A stretch of DNA of 64,000 nt from Juglans regia (GCF_001411555.2 NC_049901.1:26988372-27052371); one strand, 5' to 3'. Positions 1 to 12,782 are shown, counted from the first letter of the stretch. Made by a program: numbers and translations. The notes: a model not told the origin generated them from the letters alone.

Positions 1-2212
1 GAGAAGATTGGTATCAGAGTATGGCTCTTGTCCCTACGAGCAGGTGATCAACATGTTATATGTTGATCCTAGGTGATAAAGGGGTAAGGTACATGTGTAA
101 CATGGTGAGACACATGTGTCGGACGGATTCACCATATGTAATGGGTAATCTATCATGAGCATAGTTGCACAGTGCTTAAGCCTCAGAGTTGGCTTAGAGC
201 TGTGTGGCTTGTATGGATGGGAATGAGGATTTAGTGTGGGCTAAGATGCATGAAGGTAGTGACGGGCATATTGTTAGAGTTGGGATGCGTGATTCCATCG
301 GTCGGAATCATGCGTCGGAATGTGATTGTAAGAAGAGTAAGACAAATGTCTTAGTGTCTTAATCCTAAGATGAATCATGTGTTCACTTTAGTGGATGAGC
401 ACTCAAGGCAAGACTTTGAGTTGGAAGATGTGGTGACTGTAAGTGGCCACGAAGGGTTTAACATAGTAAAGGGCACGTAAGTGCATGGGATAGAAGGAGA
501 GTGTTCCAAGTATAGCGTAGTTCTATTTATAGTTCAAGTTGCTTATGCATTAGATAGAGAATGACGCTAAGGTATGTGTATGCATATAGGTTGTCATCTG
601 ACACGCACATGAATGGACTGCATGATATGCAAGTAGCATGGAGTCCAGGTAAGTGTTACGTTCATACTCTTCTAGAGTCTTTATAAGATAAAAGAAAATG
701 AAAACGAAAGCTTTTCCTTTATGACGCTTTAAGAAAAGACTAAAGACGTTTTAAGAAAGAAAATGCTAAGTGTTCAAAGGTATAAGTATGTACGGCCTCT
801 CCTTGGCAGCCCCTTTTTACGCAACCAAAGTATTAATTGTACGCATGTGAATGGATGACTATACGCTGTATCTATTGTATGTATTTTTTGAGAAAATCCA
901 TAAACTGATGAAAATGCATGAAAGGCATGACAACGGATGCTTTTAAGGATCCTACGAACCGACGCTTTAATGTGCGCCACAAGGTGATGCTCGTGGATGC
1001 CATGATTGACGACGTTCAAGGTGACGCTTATAGAATGCCATGAAAGCTGACGTTTAAGCCCATGTATGTTCTTAAATGACGTTTTCCATGAACGAACTGT
1101 TAAAGAAAGGATAGGACCGAAATGAACTGAAAAATGAAAAGATGATTTTCGGGCTTACGCCCCAAACGATGTTTTCCCATGAAAAGAAATGTTTTCTCAT
1201 GAAAAGAAATGACTGTTAAATGAAAGAATGAAGTGAATGAAAGCTCCAGCTCTTTCAAGCTGACATGAATGAATGAATGAATGAAAAGAAAGAAATGAAA
1301 GCATGAATGTATGAAGATACGTAACGACCACATGAATGAACGAAAAGGGTACCAATGAATGGGTAGATTGCAATGCCGGGTAAGTAGTACTGGAAGTGCA
1401 CCCAATGCTGCCCCTATGAAAGGGATTCCTAACCTGTGGCCACGGGTGGAATCCGGGTCCAAAGGAAGACCACTAACCCTAAACACACGGGGCGTAACAG
1501 TATGTACTGGCCTATGAAAGTGATAAGAATGAATGGATGTATGCATGTATCTACGAACGCATGAATGCATGAACCTTTAAGAAATGAAGGCACTGACGGG
1601 GGACACGTTTTAAAGAAAGGAAAGCCTTTTGAAAGAAAAAAAACCCCGTCCAGTGAAGTTTTCAAAAGAACGCACGTAAGCACGTAAACATGCACGAACT
1701 CTTGAAGAAATGAAGGCACTGACGGGAGAAACGTTTTATGAAAAGGAAGCCCATGCTTAAAAGAGAAAAATCTTGTCCAGTGACATTTTCAAATGAACGC
1801 ACTTAAGCACATATGCATGCACGTAATAGTATGTACGAGTGATGAATGCATGAATGAAAACCTATATTTTTATATTTTAACTGTATGAAGTAATGCTTAC
1901 GAGCCTTCAACTCATTTTAGTTTTTATGCATGTCTCTCCCCCCACATGAATTGCATGATCAGGACGGACACGGCCCATGGAGAAGAGCACGGAAATCTAG
2001 GCACGAGTTTTAAACGTACGAGAGGTCTTTTTATTTCAAGATTTATATTTTCTGCTGTAAACCTCTTTTATTATCAAAGTACATTTTATTTATAAACGTG
2101 GAGTCTCGCACCCTGGGAATGCAAGTGAAAAGTTTTAAATCGGATGGTAATTCCCGTCGTCCTTTTATAAAAATATTTTGTAAAAAGTCCCACCACAAGG
2201 ACGGGCGTTACA
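1..2212 (+). mobile_element. Ty3/gypsy-like LTR element, 3' part
   Basis: A primer-binding-site sequence complementary to initiator-Met tRNA (TGGTATCAGAG, 9-19) opens the window, and a typical gypsy LTR terminus (GGGCGTTACA) closes at 2212. The 5' LTR is therefore probably just outside the window, and what is seen is a short internal region plus the 3' LTR. No gag or pol reading frame is present; the longest frames, on the minus strand around 1100-1570, resemble no protein I know. The LTR start was not located. A decayed hAT transposase begins about 80 bp after 2212, so the element probably landed in or beside that gene. Non-autonomous or internally deleted. Confidence 0.6.
1571..1815. repeat. 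126-bp tandem duplication in the LTR
   Basis: The motif GAAATGAAGGCACTGACGGG occurs at 1581 and again at 1707, and the flanking text is duplicated imperfectly, giving two tandem units of about 126 bp. Each unit also carries a cytosine-rich 'GTCCAGTGA' segment and a 'GCACNTAAGCAC' motif. ATGA/GAAT microsatellite-like text lies just upstream at about 1260-1310. Confidence 0.7.
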
Positions 2213-2289
2213 TACGGTCATTAGAGATTACTTAAAGATGCATGTAACTGAGAAGGCCTGCATGAAGGATATGTTCATAAGCACTGGGA

Positions 2290-3640
2290 AAGCATTCCTT
2301 TTACAATTGATACATGGACATCAATTCAGATCCTAAGTTATATGCATATCACATCACATTTCATTGACAATGAGTGGACGCTGCATAAGTGAATTTTGGT
2401 GTTCAAGCGGATTCAATATCACAAAGGGGCAAGTATTGGAAGGGAGTTGGATGATTGTATGACCGATTGGGGAATTAAAACATTTCTTACCATCACAGTT
2501 GAAATGTTAGTGCAATTGATTAGTTGAAGCGAAATTATACAGTTTTAGAAGATAAAATTCTTGACCATGAGTTTATACATATTAGATGTTGTGCTCACAT
2601 TATCAAAGTCATAGTCAATGAGGGTCTGAAGGAAGTTGATGAGTCAATTATCAAGGTCCGCAATATTATCAAGTACATCAAGGCTTACCCCCAAAGGCTT
2701 GACAAGTTTAAGTTCTATGTCGAATGACTAAAAATCACATGTGCTAGTATGTTGACCTTGGACATTCCCACTAGATGTTGGATGTAGCAAAAAAGTATCA
2801 TAGAGCCTTCAAGAGGATGGAGGTCTATATCATACTTTATGATACCACTATTCACAAATCTAATAGTTTATATTGTACTGCGACTTGTACTTTGAGGAGC
2901 TTTCGGGGCTTTATGACCACTTACAAAGGAGTTGTGAAAGTAGTGTCGAGTTGTTAAATGGTTATGGCTATAAGGATGAAATCCAAGTACGATAAATATT
3001 GGGGGGAGGTTGATAAAATAAACAAGTTATTATTTGTGGATGCGATTCTTAATCCCCAATATAAGTTGGTTACTGTAGAGTTTTGGATTAGGGATGTATT
3101 CAGTAATGAGAAGGTTGATCAGTTCATTAGAACATTGAAGAATAATATTAAAGCCTTATATAGTCATTACAACAACAATGGTCGATTTTCAAGCATAGGT
3201 GGAAATTCCTCAAGACCAACAGGTTCGACTTCTTCCTTAGATGACACACATGCTCCGAGTTCAGCAATTTTAATACGAATGCATCATCAAATCCGACCAT
3301 CAAGAAATATTATGCAGTGTAAATCTAAGATTGAATGATATTTTATTGACAATGTCGAGGCACCTAGTGATACATTTAATATCTTAATTTGGTGGAATGT
3401 CCATTCCACCAAATTTCTAGTCCTTTCCTGAGTCACTTGAGTTGTGTTGATCATTCATATCACTACAATTACCTCTAAGTCGGCTTTTAGTATTGAAAGT
3501 TGTGTGTTGAATTCTTATCAGAGTTGATTGGCTCTTAGAACCATTGAGTCCCTTATCTGCACACAGAATTGGCTAAGGTCAACGCATATTGGACTAGATA
3601 GTGTTAATGATGTCGAGAGCTATAGGTTTGAATCGGTTAA
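2290..3640 (+). pseudogene. hAT transposase (RICESLEEPER-type) pseudogene
   Basis: The remains of a plant hAT transposase can be followed in order through several frames. PFTIDTWTSIQ lies at 2294-2329, then HFIDNEWTLHK. A FIHIRCCAHIIKVIVNEGLKE block (CxxH-type core of the RNase-H fold) lies at about 2570-2635, followed by an LDIPTR block near 2755-2775. KYDKYWGEVDKINKLLFVDAIL lies at about 2985-3050. The C-terminal dimerisation domain (FNILIWWNVHSTKF, later STKF and CTQNWLRST) lies at about 3375-3600. Stops and frameshifts break it throughout. The BED finger and N-terminus are missing, probably cut off by the LTR element ending at 2212. Confidence 0.85.
3388..3417. repeat. Perfect 14-bp-arm palindrome in hAT remnant
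   Basis: AATTTGGTGGAATG, a 2-nt TC spacer, then CATTCCACCAAATT. It falls inside the remnant coding for the WW motif of the dimerisation domain, so it may be a chance product of the degenerate codons. Confidence 0.8.
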
Positions 3641-4173
3641 CTTTTGACTTTTAGCCTCAATGTTTAAATGACTAATTAGATATTTTTATTGTTTTAATTA
3701 TTTAGCTTATAATTTTTATTATTTTGTAGACCTATCTGTGAACCCCATAATAATTGCGGAGGACTGAGATAGTGACATTATGGGAGGGAGTCTGATAGGT
3801 GAATCATGAATGGTATCAAACTTTCATGTCAACTTTACTATAAGTATTATCCTTTAGTTATGTAGTATAATGTCTAATTTTATTTAATTTTCAAAACAAT
3901 GCATGATAGTTGGGTTGTAGTTGGAGTTGGAGTTGGCAACTAGGTGGGAACTAAGCATTTGGATGCAGTTGTAGTTGGGATTGTTAGGTTTCATTATGAT
4001 ACTTTGTAACATTTGAATGGTTGTGGTGTCACTCGTCTGTAACTTTGGTTGTTAAATTGATGTAATTATGGAAAGGAGTCCCAAAGGGAGTTGTAACTTG
4101 TAACTTTGCAATATCTTTCTATAGCAACAAACACTCGTTAGTGAGTGTGTTCTTGGGTGATGTTTATACTTGG

Positions 4174-4335
4174 CAGGGGTGTGCATTAACATTTTGTGCT
4201 GCATGATTGTGTTTTAATGTTTATGATTCTATTATCTATGTTTGGTTATTTGCTTTTTTATTATAGATGGATTGTAATAATATAATTTATAATTTTATTG
4301 ATGATGATGATGTCTTTTAATTTACATTATGGATT
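4174..4335 (+). repeat. hAT terminal/subterminal repeat, copy 1
   Basis: Begins CAGGGGTGTGCATT, a hAT-style terminus, and matches 33323-33470 over about 150 bp (shared GCATGATTGTG, ATGATTCTATTATCTAT and TTATAGATG blocks). It lies downstream of the hAT pseudogene and may be part of that element. No matching opposite terminus or target duplication was found. Confidence 0.55.
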
Positions 4336-4515
4336 TAGGTGTCATGTTTTCTTGTTTGTTTGTTGGTTCTAATAATAATCATATATTATTAATTTATTAT
4401 TATTTATTGGTTTTATTAATCATCTCAAATAATCATCCAATTTTATTTCTTTTTTGTGGAGTTTACAGAGGTCAAGGATGGAATTATTGTTTTAGATATG
4501 TGGTAATCTATTTAA

Positions 4516-5764
4516 TTATATAAAAGCCAAGTTTTTAATTGCTGACTTGGTATTCATACTATAAAATTCGAAAATGAAAGTGTGAGAGAGACTTGCAACA
4601 AGTGAAAAGAGAAGTGACCAAGCGATGAGTCCAAAAGGGTTACGTGAAGCGGCAAATGCTATGCCCCAGTCAATATGTTTTTGAAGCAAAGATATTTTGA
4701 TGATTTTACATGTCAAAGGTAAAAACATGCTCCCGAAACTCAATTTCCGTGAGAAAAGAAAAAGAAAATAGACGAAGAAAAATCCCCACCAAACCATACC
4801 ACCACTTGTTGCACACGTTGCCGTAAGAGCCACCCAACAAACCATCATCACCACCCTTGCCCCTTCAAGGCACCCTAAATGTCGAAAAACACCACTCCCA
4901 CATGCAGCAACGCCACACGCGAAACCTCTGTTCCTAACTCCCGAAAATAGAGCACAAGCCTTCTCCACCTTGAACCACTGCAAGCCACCATTAGTGAGGC
5001 CTCACCATGTCGGGATCCCACAAAAACCGCCACCAAAGAGTTTCTAGCACCCCCAATTCGTCGCATGCCTCTCACGGTCTCACGTTTCATCTCTCATTCC
5101 CTCTTAGCCCCGATACTTCTCTGCACTTCACCACCCTCATGTATTCCTGACACCCTTTCCAAGAAAATGAAAAAGAAATCGGTAGATATACAGGCAGACT
5201 ATGTCAAACTCAACGTAGATATATAGGGAGTAGGCACAATAAAAGATGTCAGATAAGATCAATATCAAACTCAAAAAGGTTTTGAATTCCATGGATTCTT
5301 AACTCTGTGAACAGTCATAAAAAATAAATAAAAGAAAGAAAGAAAATATAATCTTCAATCAGGCAGCTGTTAGTGGCATGGAAGCAACCGACATGAATCT
5401 AGAAAGGTCTCTTTCTTCTATTAACATTCTGTTCCATTTTTAGGCTTATTAGTTGACGCAAAAAAACCAGAAGGTCAACCTCAAAAACATGTACTGATAC
5501 CCCACCGAGAAAAACATCCTAGCACGAAAGCTATGCATACACAAACATAGACAAAGACACAAGGAGACTCGATATGCAAAGTTAAATAAGCAATGTCTGA
5601 CCATGTTTCAAAGAACATCTATGCAACTCTCTCATCTCCAATTTCTCTATTGCGACCCGAAGCCACCACATAGGGTGCTACAAGGTCGATCATCCTCCAC
5701 CGATTGGAAACTGCCCTACCGCCGCCCAACGGCTCCTTGTGACCTCCATTGTAAGCCACAAAAC
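4516..5764. other. Non-coding stretch with C-rich repeat
   Basis: No gene seen. 4790-5160 is rich in CCACC/CACC text and contains CCCGAAAATAGAGCA, which recurs at about 10867 and, less exactly, at about 27868. This suggests an LTR or leader repeat that the copia element at 5765 later interrupted. 5180-5600 is AT-rich with no recognised content. Confidence 0.45.
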
Positions 5765-6285
5765 TGTTGTGTAAAAAACGATGATGAAAAAGTAAAACAA
5801 ACACAGGAAAAACAAGCAATCACACACGACACAGTATTTACCTGGTTCGGCAAATTGCCTATGTCCACGGAAGCTACAGAGGATTTTTTATTTCTTGAGG
5901 AATCACAATACAATGGTGTAGGACGGCTACTGTTCACTCTGATACAGTGTAAGTCAAAAATAAAAACAATATATATGTTATGCGGCGGAAACCCTAAACT
6001 CAGCAGAATTAGTGATGTTCGCTCGAGCGGCGTGTCGAGCCCGCATCGAGAGAACCTGTTTCCCGCAATCGCTCGAGCCATGAGTCGAGCGGCTCCTCAA
6101 GCAAAGCTCTCTGACTTCCCTCCGCTCGAGCTGAGTGTCGAGCGGTTATCGAGCGAATCTCTCTGACTTGCTTTTGCTCGAGCGGTCTGTCGAGCTCTCT
6201 TCGAGCGAAGCTCTCTGATTTGCATTCGCTCGAGCGGCTAGACGCTCTGCTCGAGCGGCGTGAACCAGACTCCAAATACTCAACA
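5765..6285 (-). repeat. Copia 3' LTR (521 bp)
   Basis: On the plus strand it runs TGTTGTG...TACTCAACA. On the minus strand U3 starts at 6285. About 6010-6265 is packed with GCTCGAGC/TCGAGCG motifs upstream of a TATATATA box (5969-5976), like a repeated enhancer array. The polypurine tract adjoins at 6286. Confidence 0.92.
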
Positions 6286-6375
6286 ATTCTCCCACTTGGA
6301 GACTGGTACACCCACATTGTCGCCCTCTGCCTCAAACATGATATCCTCCACCTCTGCAACTCACAGCTCCTGTCT

Positions 6376-9300
6376 TCATGCTAGAAAACCAACTGAAGTT
6401 ACGCACAACTTTAGTTTCTCAAGTGTAACACCCTTTGTCAACATATCAGCAGGGTTCTTACTTCCACAAATTTTCTCAAGTAGCAACTGTCCATCATCTA
6501 ACAATGATCGTATAAAGTGATACCTGATCTGAATGTGTTTAGTCCTGGAATGAAACGCTGGGTTCTTGGCAAGGAATATGGCACTCTGACTGTCACTGTA
6601 GAGAGTGCCCTTCTGATTCTTTTTACCCAATTCCTCCAAGAAGCCCTGTATCCAAACCATCTCCTTTGCAGCTTCTGAAACTGCAATATACTCAGCTTCT
6701 GTAGTAGACAAAAACTGTCTTCTGTAGATTAGAACCCCATGAAACTGCAATACCACCCAAGAGTGTAAACAAACCATGTGGTACTTTTTCTGCTATTAGT
6801 ATCTCCAGCTAAATCAGCATCAACATAGCCTTGCACCTCTAAGCCCTCTCCTAAGAAACACAAGCACGTTTCTGAGGAGCCTTTTAGGTACCTCAAAATC
6901 CACTTCGCTGCTTCCCAATATTGTTTTCCAAGGTTACTCATATATCTACTCACAACTCTCACTGTATGGGCAATATCTGGTCTAGTGCAAACCATAGCAT
7001 ACATAAGTGAACCAATAGCTGAGGCATAAGGAACCTTACTCATATAGTCTTGTTCCTCTTCTGACTTTGGTGTCTGATCCTTGCTGAGTCTGAAGTGACT
7101 TCCTAAGGGTGTGCCAACTGACTTGGCCTTGTCCATATTGAACCGGTTGAGTACCTTTTTCACATACTCAGCCTGTGAGAGTCTCAACGTGCCTCTGACT
7201 CTGTCTCTGACAATTCTCATGCCAAGGATTTGCTTTGCAGCTCCCAAATCTTTCATTGCAAAATTCTCTGACATCTGCTTCTTCAGACTATTGATCTCAT
7301 CAATACTAGCCCCTGCAATGAGCATGTCATCCACATATAGCTACAAAATAATGTAAGAATTGTCAAACTGTCTGACATATCAACAATGATCTGCCTGACA
7401 TCTGATGTACCCTGCACTACACATGAAACTATCAAATTTCTTGTACCACTGTCTAGGAGCTTGTTTCAGGCCATACAAGCTCTTCTTCAATCTGCAAATT
7501 GAACCTTCATTTCCCTGTACCACAAACCCCTCAGGTCGGTGCATGTAGATGTCTTCTTCAAGATCTCCATGAAGAAAAGCTGTCTTCACATCTAACTGCT
7601 CAAGAAATAGATCTTCAATAGCAACCATAGCCAAAACTAGCCTGATGGTTGCGATCTTTACCATAGGAGAAAATATCTCAGAATAGTCAATGCCCTGTTT
7701 CTGTTGAAAGCCTTTTACAACAAGTCTGGCCTTGTACCTCTTACTGCCATCATGCTCAGTTTTCACCCGGTACACCCACTTGTTGTGTAATGCCTTCTTC
7801 CCTTATGGAAGTTCTGTCAACTCCCATGTCTGATTCCCTAACAAGGAATCCATCTCATCCTTCATGGCCAACTCCCACTTGCTAGAATTTTCATCTTGCA
7901 AGGTTTCTTGGTAACTCTCTGGTTCTCCACCATCTGTCAATATAATATAATTCAAAGCAGGTGAGAAACGCTGTGGAGGATGAATAGTCCTAACTAACCT
8001 GCGAACTACAGCTGTAAGAGTAGACGGCTATAGATCTAACTGCAAAATAATAGGAATGGGTGCACTGAGCCCACTCTCCCCGTCACTCATTTCTCTACAC
8101 TGCATTGTGACCTCTGGTAGATCATCCAAACTCACAAAATCAGACTCCTGAGGAACTGCTTCAGCAACTGTACTAGACTTATCTTTATACACAATCTTCT
8201 CATTGAAAATTCCTACTTCTTATAATCTTCCGACCCTGATCATCCCAAAAACGATAGCCAAATGCCTCGTCTCCATAGCCAATGAAATAACATTTTCTTG
8301 ACTTAACATCAAGCTTACTACGAGCATCAAAATCAATAAGAACATAAGAAAGATAGCCAAAGATTTTAAGATGAGAAAATTTTACCTCTTTTCCGCTCCA
8401 AGCCTCCTCAGGCAATCCACAATCCAACGGAACTGATGGCCCTCTGTTTATCAAGTATACTGCAGTGCTAACTGCATCTGCCCAGAAAGTAGGTGGTAGC
8501 CCAGCATGTAGCCTCATGCTTCTAGCACGCTCATTTATGGTTTTGTTCATGTGCTCAGCAACTCCATTTTGCTGTGGTGTCCCAGGAATGGTCTTCTCCA
8601 TTCTGATACCCTGAGTTGCACAATACTCCTTGAACCCACCATCAATATACTCACCACCATTATCAGACCTCAAACATTTCAACTTCAAGTCTGTCTCTGT
8701 CTCAACCATGGCTTTCCAAATTTTGAACACATTAAATACATCAAATTTGTGTTTCAAGAAATAGACCCATACCTTCCTGCTGTGGTCATTAATGAATGTG
8801 ACATAGTAACGAGAACCTCCAAGAGATGCTACTGGGGAAGGTCCCCACACATCAGTGTGCACAAGATCTAGTCTCTCTGACTTTAGTGTTCTACCACTCT
8901 TCAAGAAACTGACCTTCTTCTGTTTCCCCATAATGCAACTCTCACACATACTGAGATCAACTGACTTCAGTTCTGGTAGCTTGCCTCTAGACAGAAGTTC
9001 TTTCATGCCCTTCTGACTCATATGGCCAAGCCTGCAATGCCACAAATCTGCTGTGCTCTCTGCAATGGTAGTAGCAATAGTGTTATCTAAACCAGTACTC
9101 ATATAAAGTGTACTAGTTTTCTTACCCCGAGCCAGTACCAATGCTCCTTTGGTGACCTTCAGTGGTGCTATTTGAAAACACCACTGAATGGCCACAATCA
9201 TCAAGCTGCCCAACAAGAGGTTCTTCTTCAACTCAGGAATGTGTCTGATCTTTTGTAAGGTTCATTTGTTCTTGTTAGGAAGAACAATATCAATATCTCT

Positions 9301-10272
9301 CATCCCTACAACATTCAAAGCCTCTCCATTAGCCAAATACACCTTTCCAAAATTACCTGCAACATAATTCTGCATTATTTCCCGATGAGAAGATGTATGG
9401 AAGGAAGCCCCTGAATCAAGTATCCAGTCATTAACTGGACTATGAACTGCAAGTAATAGTGCATCCTGTACTTCTTCAGTTACCACATTAGCACTATCAT
9501 TATCGGTCTTCTTGGGATTTCTGCAATTCTTCTTTATGTGGCCAGCTTTGCCACAATTCCAGCAAGTTGCCTGCTGGTCAGGCCTTGACTTGCTCTTGCC
9601 CCTGTTCTTTGATTTTGATCTGCCTCTGTTTGAGTTCCTGTCTTGTGCTCTCCCCCGAGAGTCAACATTCAATGCTGAACTTGAGCCTGAGGTCTCGCCT
9701 GAATCTCTCCTACGCACCTCCTCAGCCAAAATCAAATCACGGATATCATCATATTTCAACTTTGATTTACCGGCAGAATTACTAATAGCCATTCTCATGA
9801 CTTCCCAACTATTTGGCAGTGATGCCAATAGTATCAGTGCACATATCTCATCATCAAATTCAATTTCAACAGACGAAAATTGATTTGTGATAGTATTAAA
9901 ATCATTTAGATGTTGTGCAACAGACATACCATCTGTCATCTTCAAATTAAATAACTTTTTCATCAGATGTACCTTGTTATTTGCTGACGACTTTTCATAC
10001 ATACCTGACAAAGCCGCTATGAGATCCGCAGTTGTCTTCTCCTTGATGACGTTGTGTGCAACGGATCTCGACAGGGTTAGACGAATAACCCCCAGAACAT
10101 GTCGATCCAACAGGTTCCAATCATCAACTGACATGCTGTCCGGCTTCTTCCCCAACAATGGAAGATGAAGTTTCTTCCCATAGAGGTAATCCTCTATCTG
10201 CATCCTCCAATACCCAAAATCCGTGCCATCAAACCTCTTGATCCCCGATACCTTCACTTCTTCTCCAGTCAT
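6376..10272 (-). pseudogene. copia gag-pol polyprotein, mutated
   Basis: Starts at ATG 10272 (MTGEEVKVSGIKRFDGTDF). Gag runs to a CCHC knuckle (CWNCGKAGHIKKNC, about 9510-9555), then the protease motif DSGASFHT (about 9390-9415). Integrase follows with HCRLGH...CESCIMGK zinc residues and a DD35E core (HTDVWGP, RSDNGGEY, E in GVAEHMNK) at 8200-9100. The RT includes VKGFQQKQGIDYSEIFSP and LYVDDML (about 7320-7340). RNase H has STTEAEYIAVSEAAKE and ends at the stop 6376-6378. In-frame stops interrupt it near 9246 (TGA where Trp is expected), 7377 and 7335. Frameshifts lie near 9200, about 8200 and about 6780. The shift near 9200 looks compensated, because the frame returns to consensus at KVTKGAL. 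Confidence 0.93.
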
Positions 10273-10309
10273 CGTTTTTCAGACCCGAACCTTGGCTCTT
10301 GATACCAAT

Positions 10310-10850
10310 TGTTGTGTAAAAACGATGATGAAAAAGTAAAACAAACACGGGAAAAACAAGCAATCACACACGACACAGTATTTACATGGTTCAGCAAATT
10401 GCCTACGTCCACAGGAGTTGCAGAGGATTTTTTATTTCTTGAGGAATCACAATACAATGGTGTAGGACGGCTACTGTTCACTCTGATACAGTGCAAGTCA
10501 AAAATAAAAACAATATATATGTTATGCGGTGGAAATCCTAAACTCAGCAGAATTAGTGATGTTCGCTCGAGCGGCGTGTCGAGCCCACATCGAGCGAACC
10601 TATTTCCCACAATCGCTCGAGCCATGAGTCGAGCGGCTCCTCAAGCGAAGCTCTCTGACTTCCCTCCGCTCGAGCTGAGTGTCGAGCGGTTATCGAGCGA
10701 AACTCTCTGACTTGCTTTTGCTCTAGTGGTCTGTCGAGCTCTCTTCGAGCGAAGCTCTCTGACTTGCATTCGCTCGAGCAGCTAGACGCGCCGCTCGAGC
10801 AGCTAGACGCGCCGCTCGAGCGGCGTGAACCAGACTTCAAATACTCAACA
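10310..10850 (-). repeat. Copia 5' LTR (541 bp)
   Basis: Second LTR of the same element. It carries a tandem copy of a 20-bp unit (CAGCTAGACGCGCCGCTCGAG type) near 10788-10828 that the 3' LTR lacks. TATA-like ATATATAT lies at about 10514-10521. The primer-binding site abuts the 10310 end with a 2-bp spacer. Confidence 0.92.
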
Positions 10851-12460
10851 AAAACACCTCTGTTTCTCCACCCGAAAATAGAGCAATCGATAGCTCCTCC
10901 AAGCACGGCATATAGCCACTGCAGATCCATTCGGGCGTCCCCACCAGTAACGCAGGCCACCTCTTTAGGCCATGCCAAGAGCAGCCCAACGCAAGCCACC
11001 GGATGCAAGGTGTCGGTAGCACGTAAACTTTTGGGCTTCACATGAGTGGTTTTTTTTTCAATCATTACCGTTTCACTCAGTACCATCTCAAAACTCATGA
11101 TAAAACTTGCTTACTTGGCATTTTTCCCGTATAAATCAGCTTAAAACCATTTATTTGCACTTAGAGATAAGTAGTCCAACTGTTACAACTGTATATAGTT
11201 TCTGTGAAAACTGTGTTGATTTCCTTGCAACGTTTCGGCAAAAACTTGAGGCATTGCAATGAAATTTTGACAAAAACTCAAAGCTTCACAACGTTTCCTT
11301 CCTTGCAACATTTCATGCTTCACTGATACAAAATGGACCCAATTTCTAGCTTTTCAAACAGCCCAGGACAAAACTATCCAAAAGCCATGCCAACAAAATC
11401 CTCTTGATCATCACTTCTTTCTTGCCGTTCAAACAAGCCGCCAGAACTTGCTTTCCATCCAATCCTCAAAATACAATCCCTATTTCCAAAAATCAAATAG
11501 AGCACCCGACAGAGCCTTACATAGAAAAACTGAGAAACCCAACAAGGCCACCATAGTAATCTCTCTTCAAACTAAAACACTTATATCATTGCCATCGAGA
11601 GAAACTCATAAGGCATCGAAGGTGAGTTTTCCCTTCCTCCACAATAGGCTTTGGCCCTATCTCTCTACTCTGTCAATTTTTCATCTACGATAGTGATTTA
11701 ATTTGTGGGATTTGCTCCTACTTCGCCATCGAACAACACAGGGAGAGTCGGAAGACCATTCGAGCAACCCAGAAAGTTCCAGCCCAGTCGCCACCATCGC
11801 ACTCTATTCTTCTCTCGGTAAGACCACGCCGATTCCTCTCTCTTTTCACTTGAATTTGTTTTAGTTTGGATTTTGTTTTTATGAGAATCACACTTATATT
11901 TTATGACAGTCAAAATATATTACTAAGTATTGATTTATAATTAGATTGCTGTAGTAAATTGCAAAGGATTTCATTTAAGTATTCTGCTATATATTTTAAT
12001 ATATTTAGATAAAATATAACTATTCACTAAGTTATAATTCGAAAATAAGATATTTAAGAATATTTAAATATTATTATTAGTTCCATATAAAAAATAAAAA
12101 TTATTTAAATTATTTTCTACAATATACTCAGTTAGTGACATGTCTTTTTAGAAATTTAGTAACATAAAGATCATGTTTTAATATTTATTTTTTGCGATCT
12201 CGAGCTAAGTTGGGATCTTCGTGAATCAAGTGTGGGATTAAGGACCTCGGACTTTGGAGAGTTCTTATATCTACCCATTTCAGGTTAATAGTTCATAGTT
12301 TTATTCACTTTCCTTGACACTTCTAATTTGAGAGGTGGGTAGAATACATTTCATGGTAATCATTGTCATCATGTATTTATTCGTGACTTGAATAATTTTC
12401 ATATATTAAGTTAAACTAATTGTCACATCTTCTATTTATACACTGTTTTTTTTTTTTTTA
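10851..12460. other. Non-coding repeat-like stretch
   Basis: 10851-11050 continues the C-rich repeat broken by the copia insertion (CCCGAAAATAGAGCA). 11050-11440 and 11900-12460 are AT-rich with nothing recognised. 11590-11860 is mixed in composition with CCACCATCGC text, again LTR-leader-like. No supported coding region. Confidence 0.4.
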
Positions 12461-12782
12461 GATATGCATTTGAATTTTAAGATATATCCAGTATATGAAT
12501 TCTTCTTAGGATATGAGAAAGTGAAAAAACAAATCCAAACTAGAAGATATTGGGAAAACTTTAAAGAGACAGATTCTGAGTTTATCAACAACGATTGCAC
12601 TATACAATTATCATCGATCCCTTCAAGATCTCAATGATAAACCAATGAAAGCTACTGTGGGTGAAATCCACTATACTAAAAATGTGAAAAGTCTTATAAA
12701 GAATTTTGAACATGAAGAAAGATATTGGAGAAAGTATTCTAAGAGACAAAATTGTTCATGCTATGCAATCTCATAGGAAAAC

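Larger units (their letters stand above)
5765..10850 (-). mobile_element. Full-length Ty1/copia retrotransposon (Tork/TNT1-like)
   Basis: Complete 5,086-bp element with both LTRs and a perfect 5-bp target duplication, AAAAC at 5760-5764 and 10851-10855. Read on the minus strand the order is 5' LTR (10310-10850), primer site (10294-10308, TTGGTATCAAGAGCC), gag-protease-integrase-RT-RNaseH, polypurine tract (complement of 6286-6297) and 3' LTR (5765-6285). Integrase before RT is the copia order. The two LTRs differ by roughly two dozen substitutions plus a 20-bp length difference (hand count), so the insertion is not recent. The coding region has nonsense mutations and frameshifts, so it is not autonomous. 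Confidence 0.95.

Noticed and set aside
1100..1719. Minus-strand ORFs of 96-156 codons
   Set aside because: They lie within the gypsy-like LTR and its tandem repeat. The translation is His/Phe-rich without known motifs.
1571..1815. Possible CRISPR-like or satellite array
   Set aside because: Only two imperfect 126-bp units in an LTR of a plant genome. CRISPR arrays are not expected and no spacing pattern exists.
5603..6166. 187-codon plus-strand ORF, with a similar one at 10309-10710
   Set aside because: They lie in the two LTRs of the copia element, antisense to it, and exist because the LTR repeats are stop-poor.
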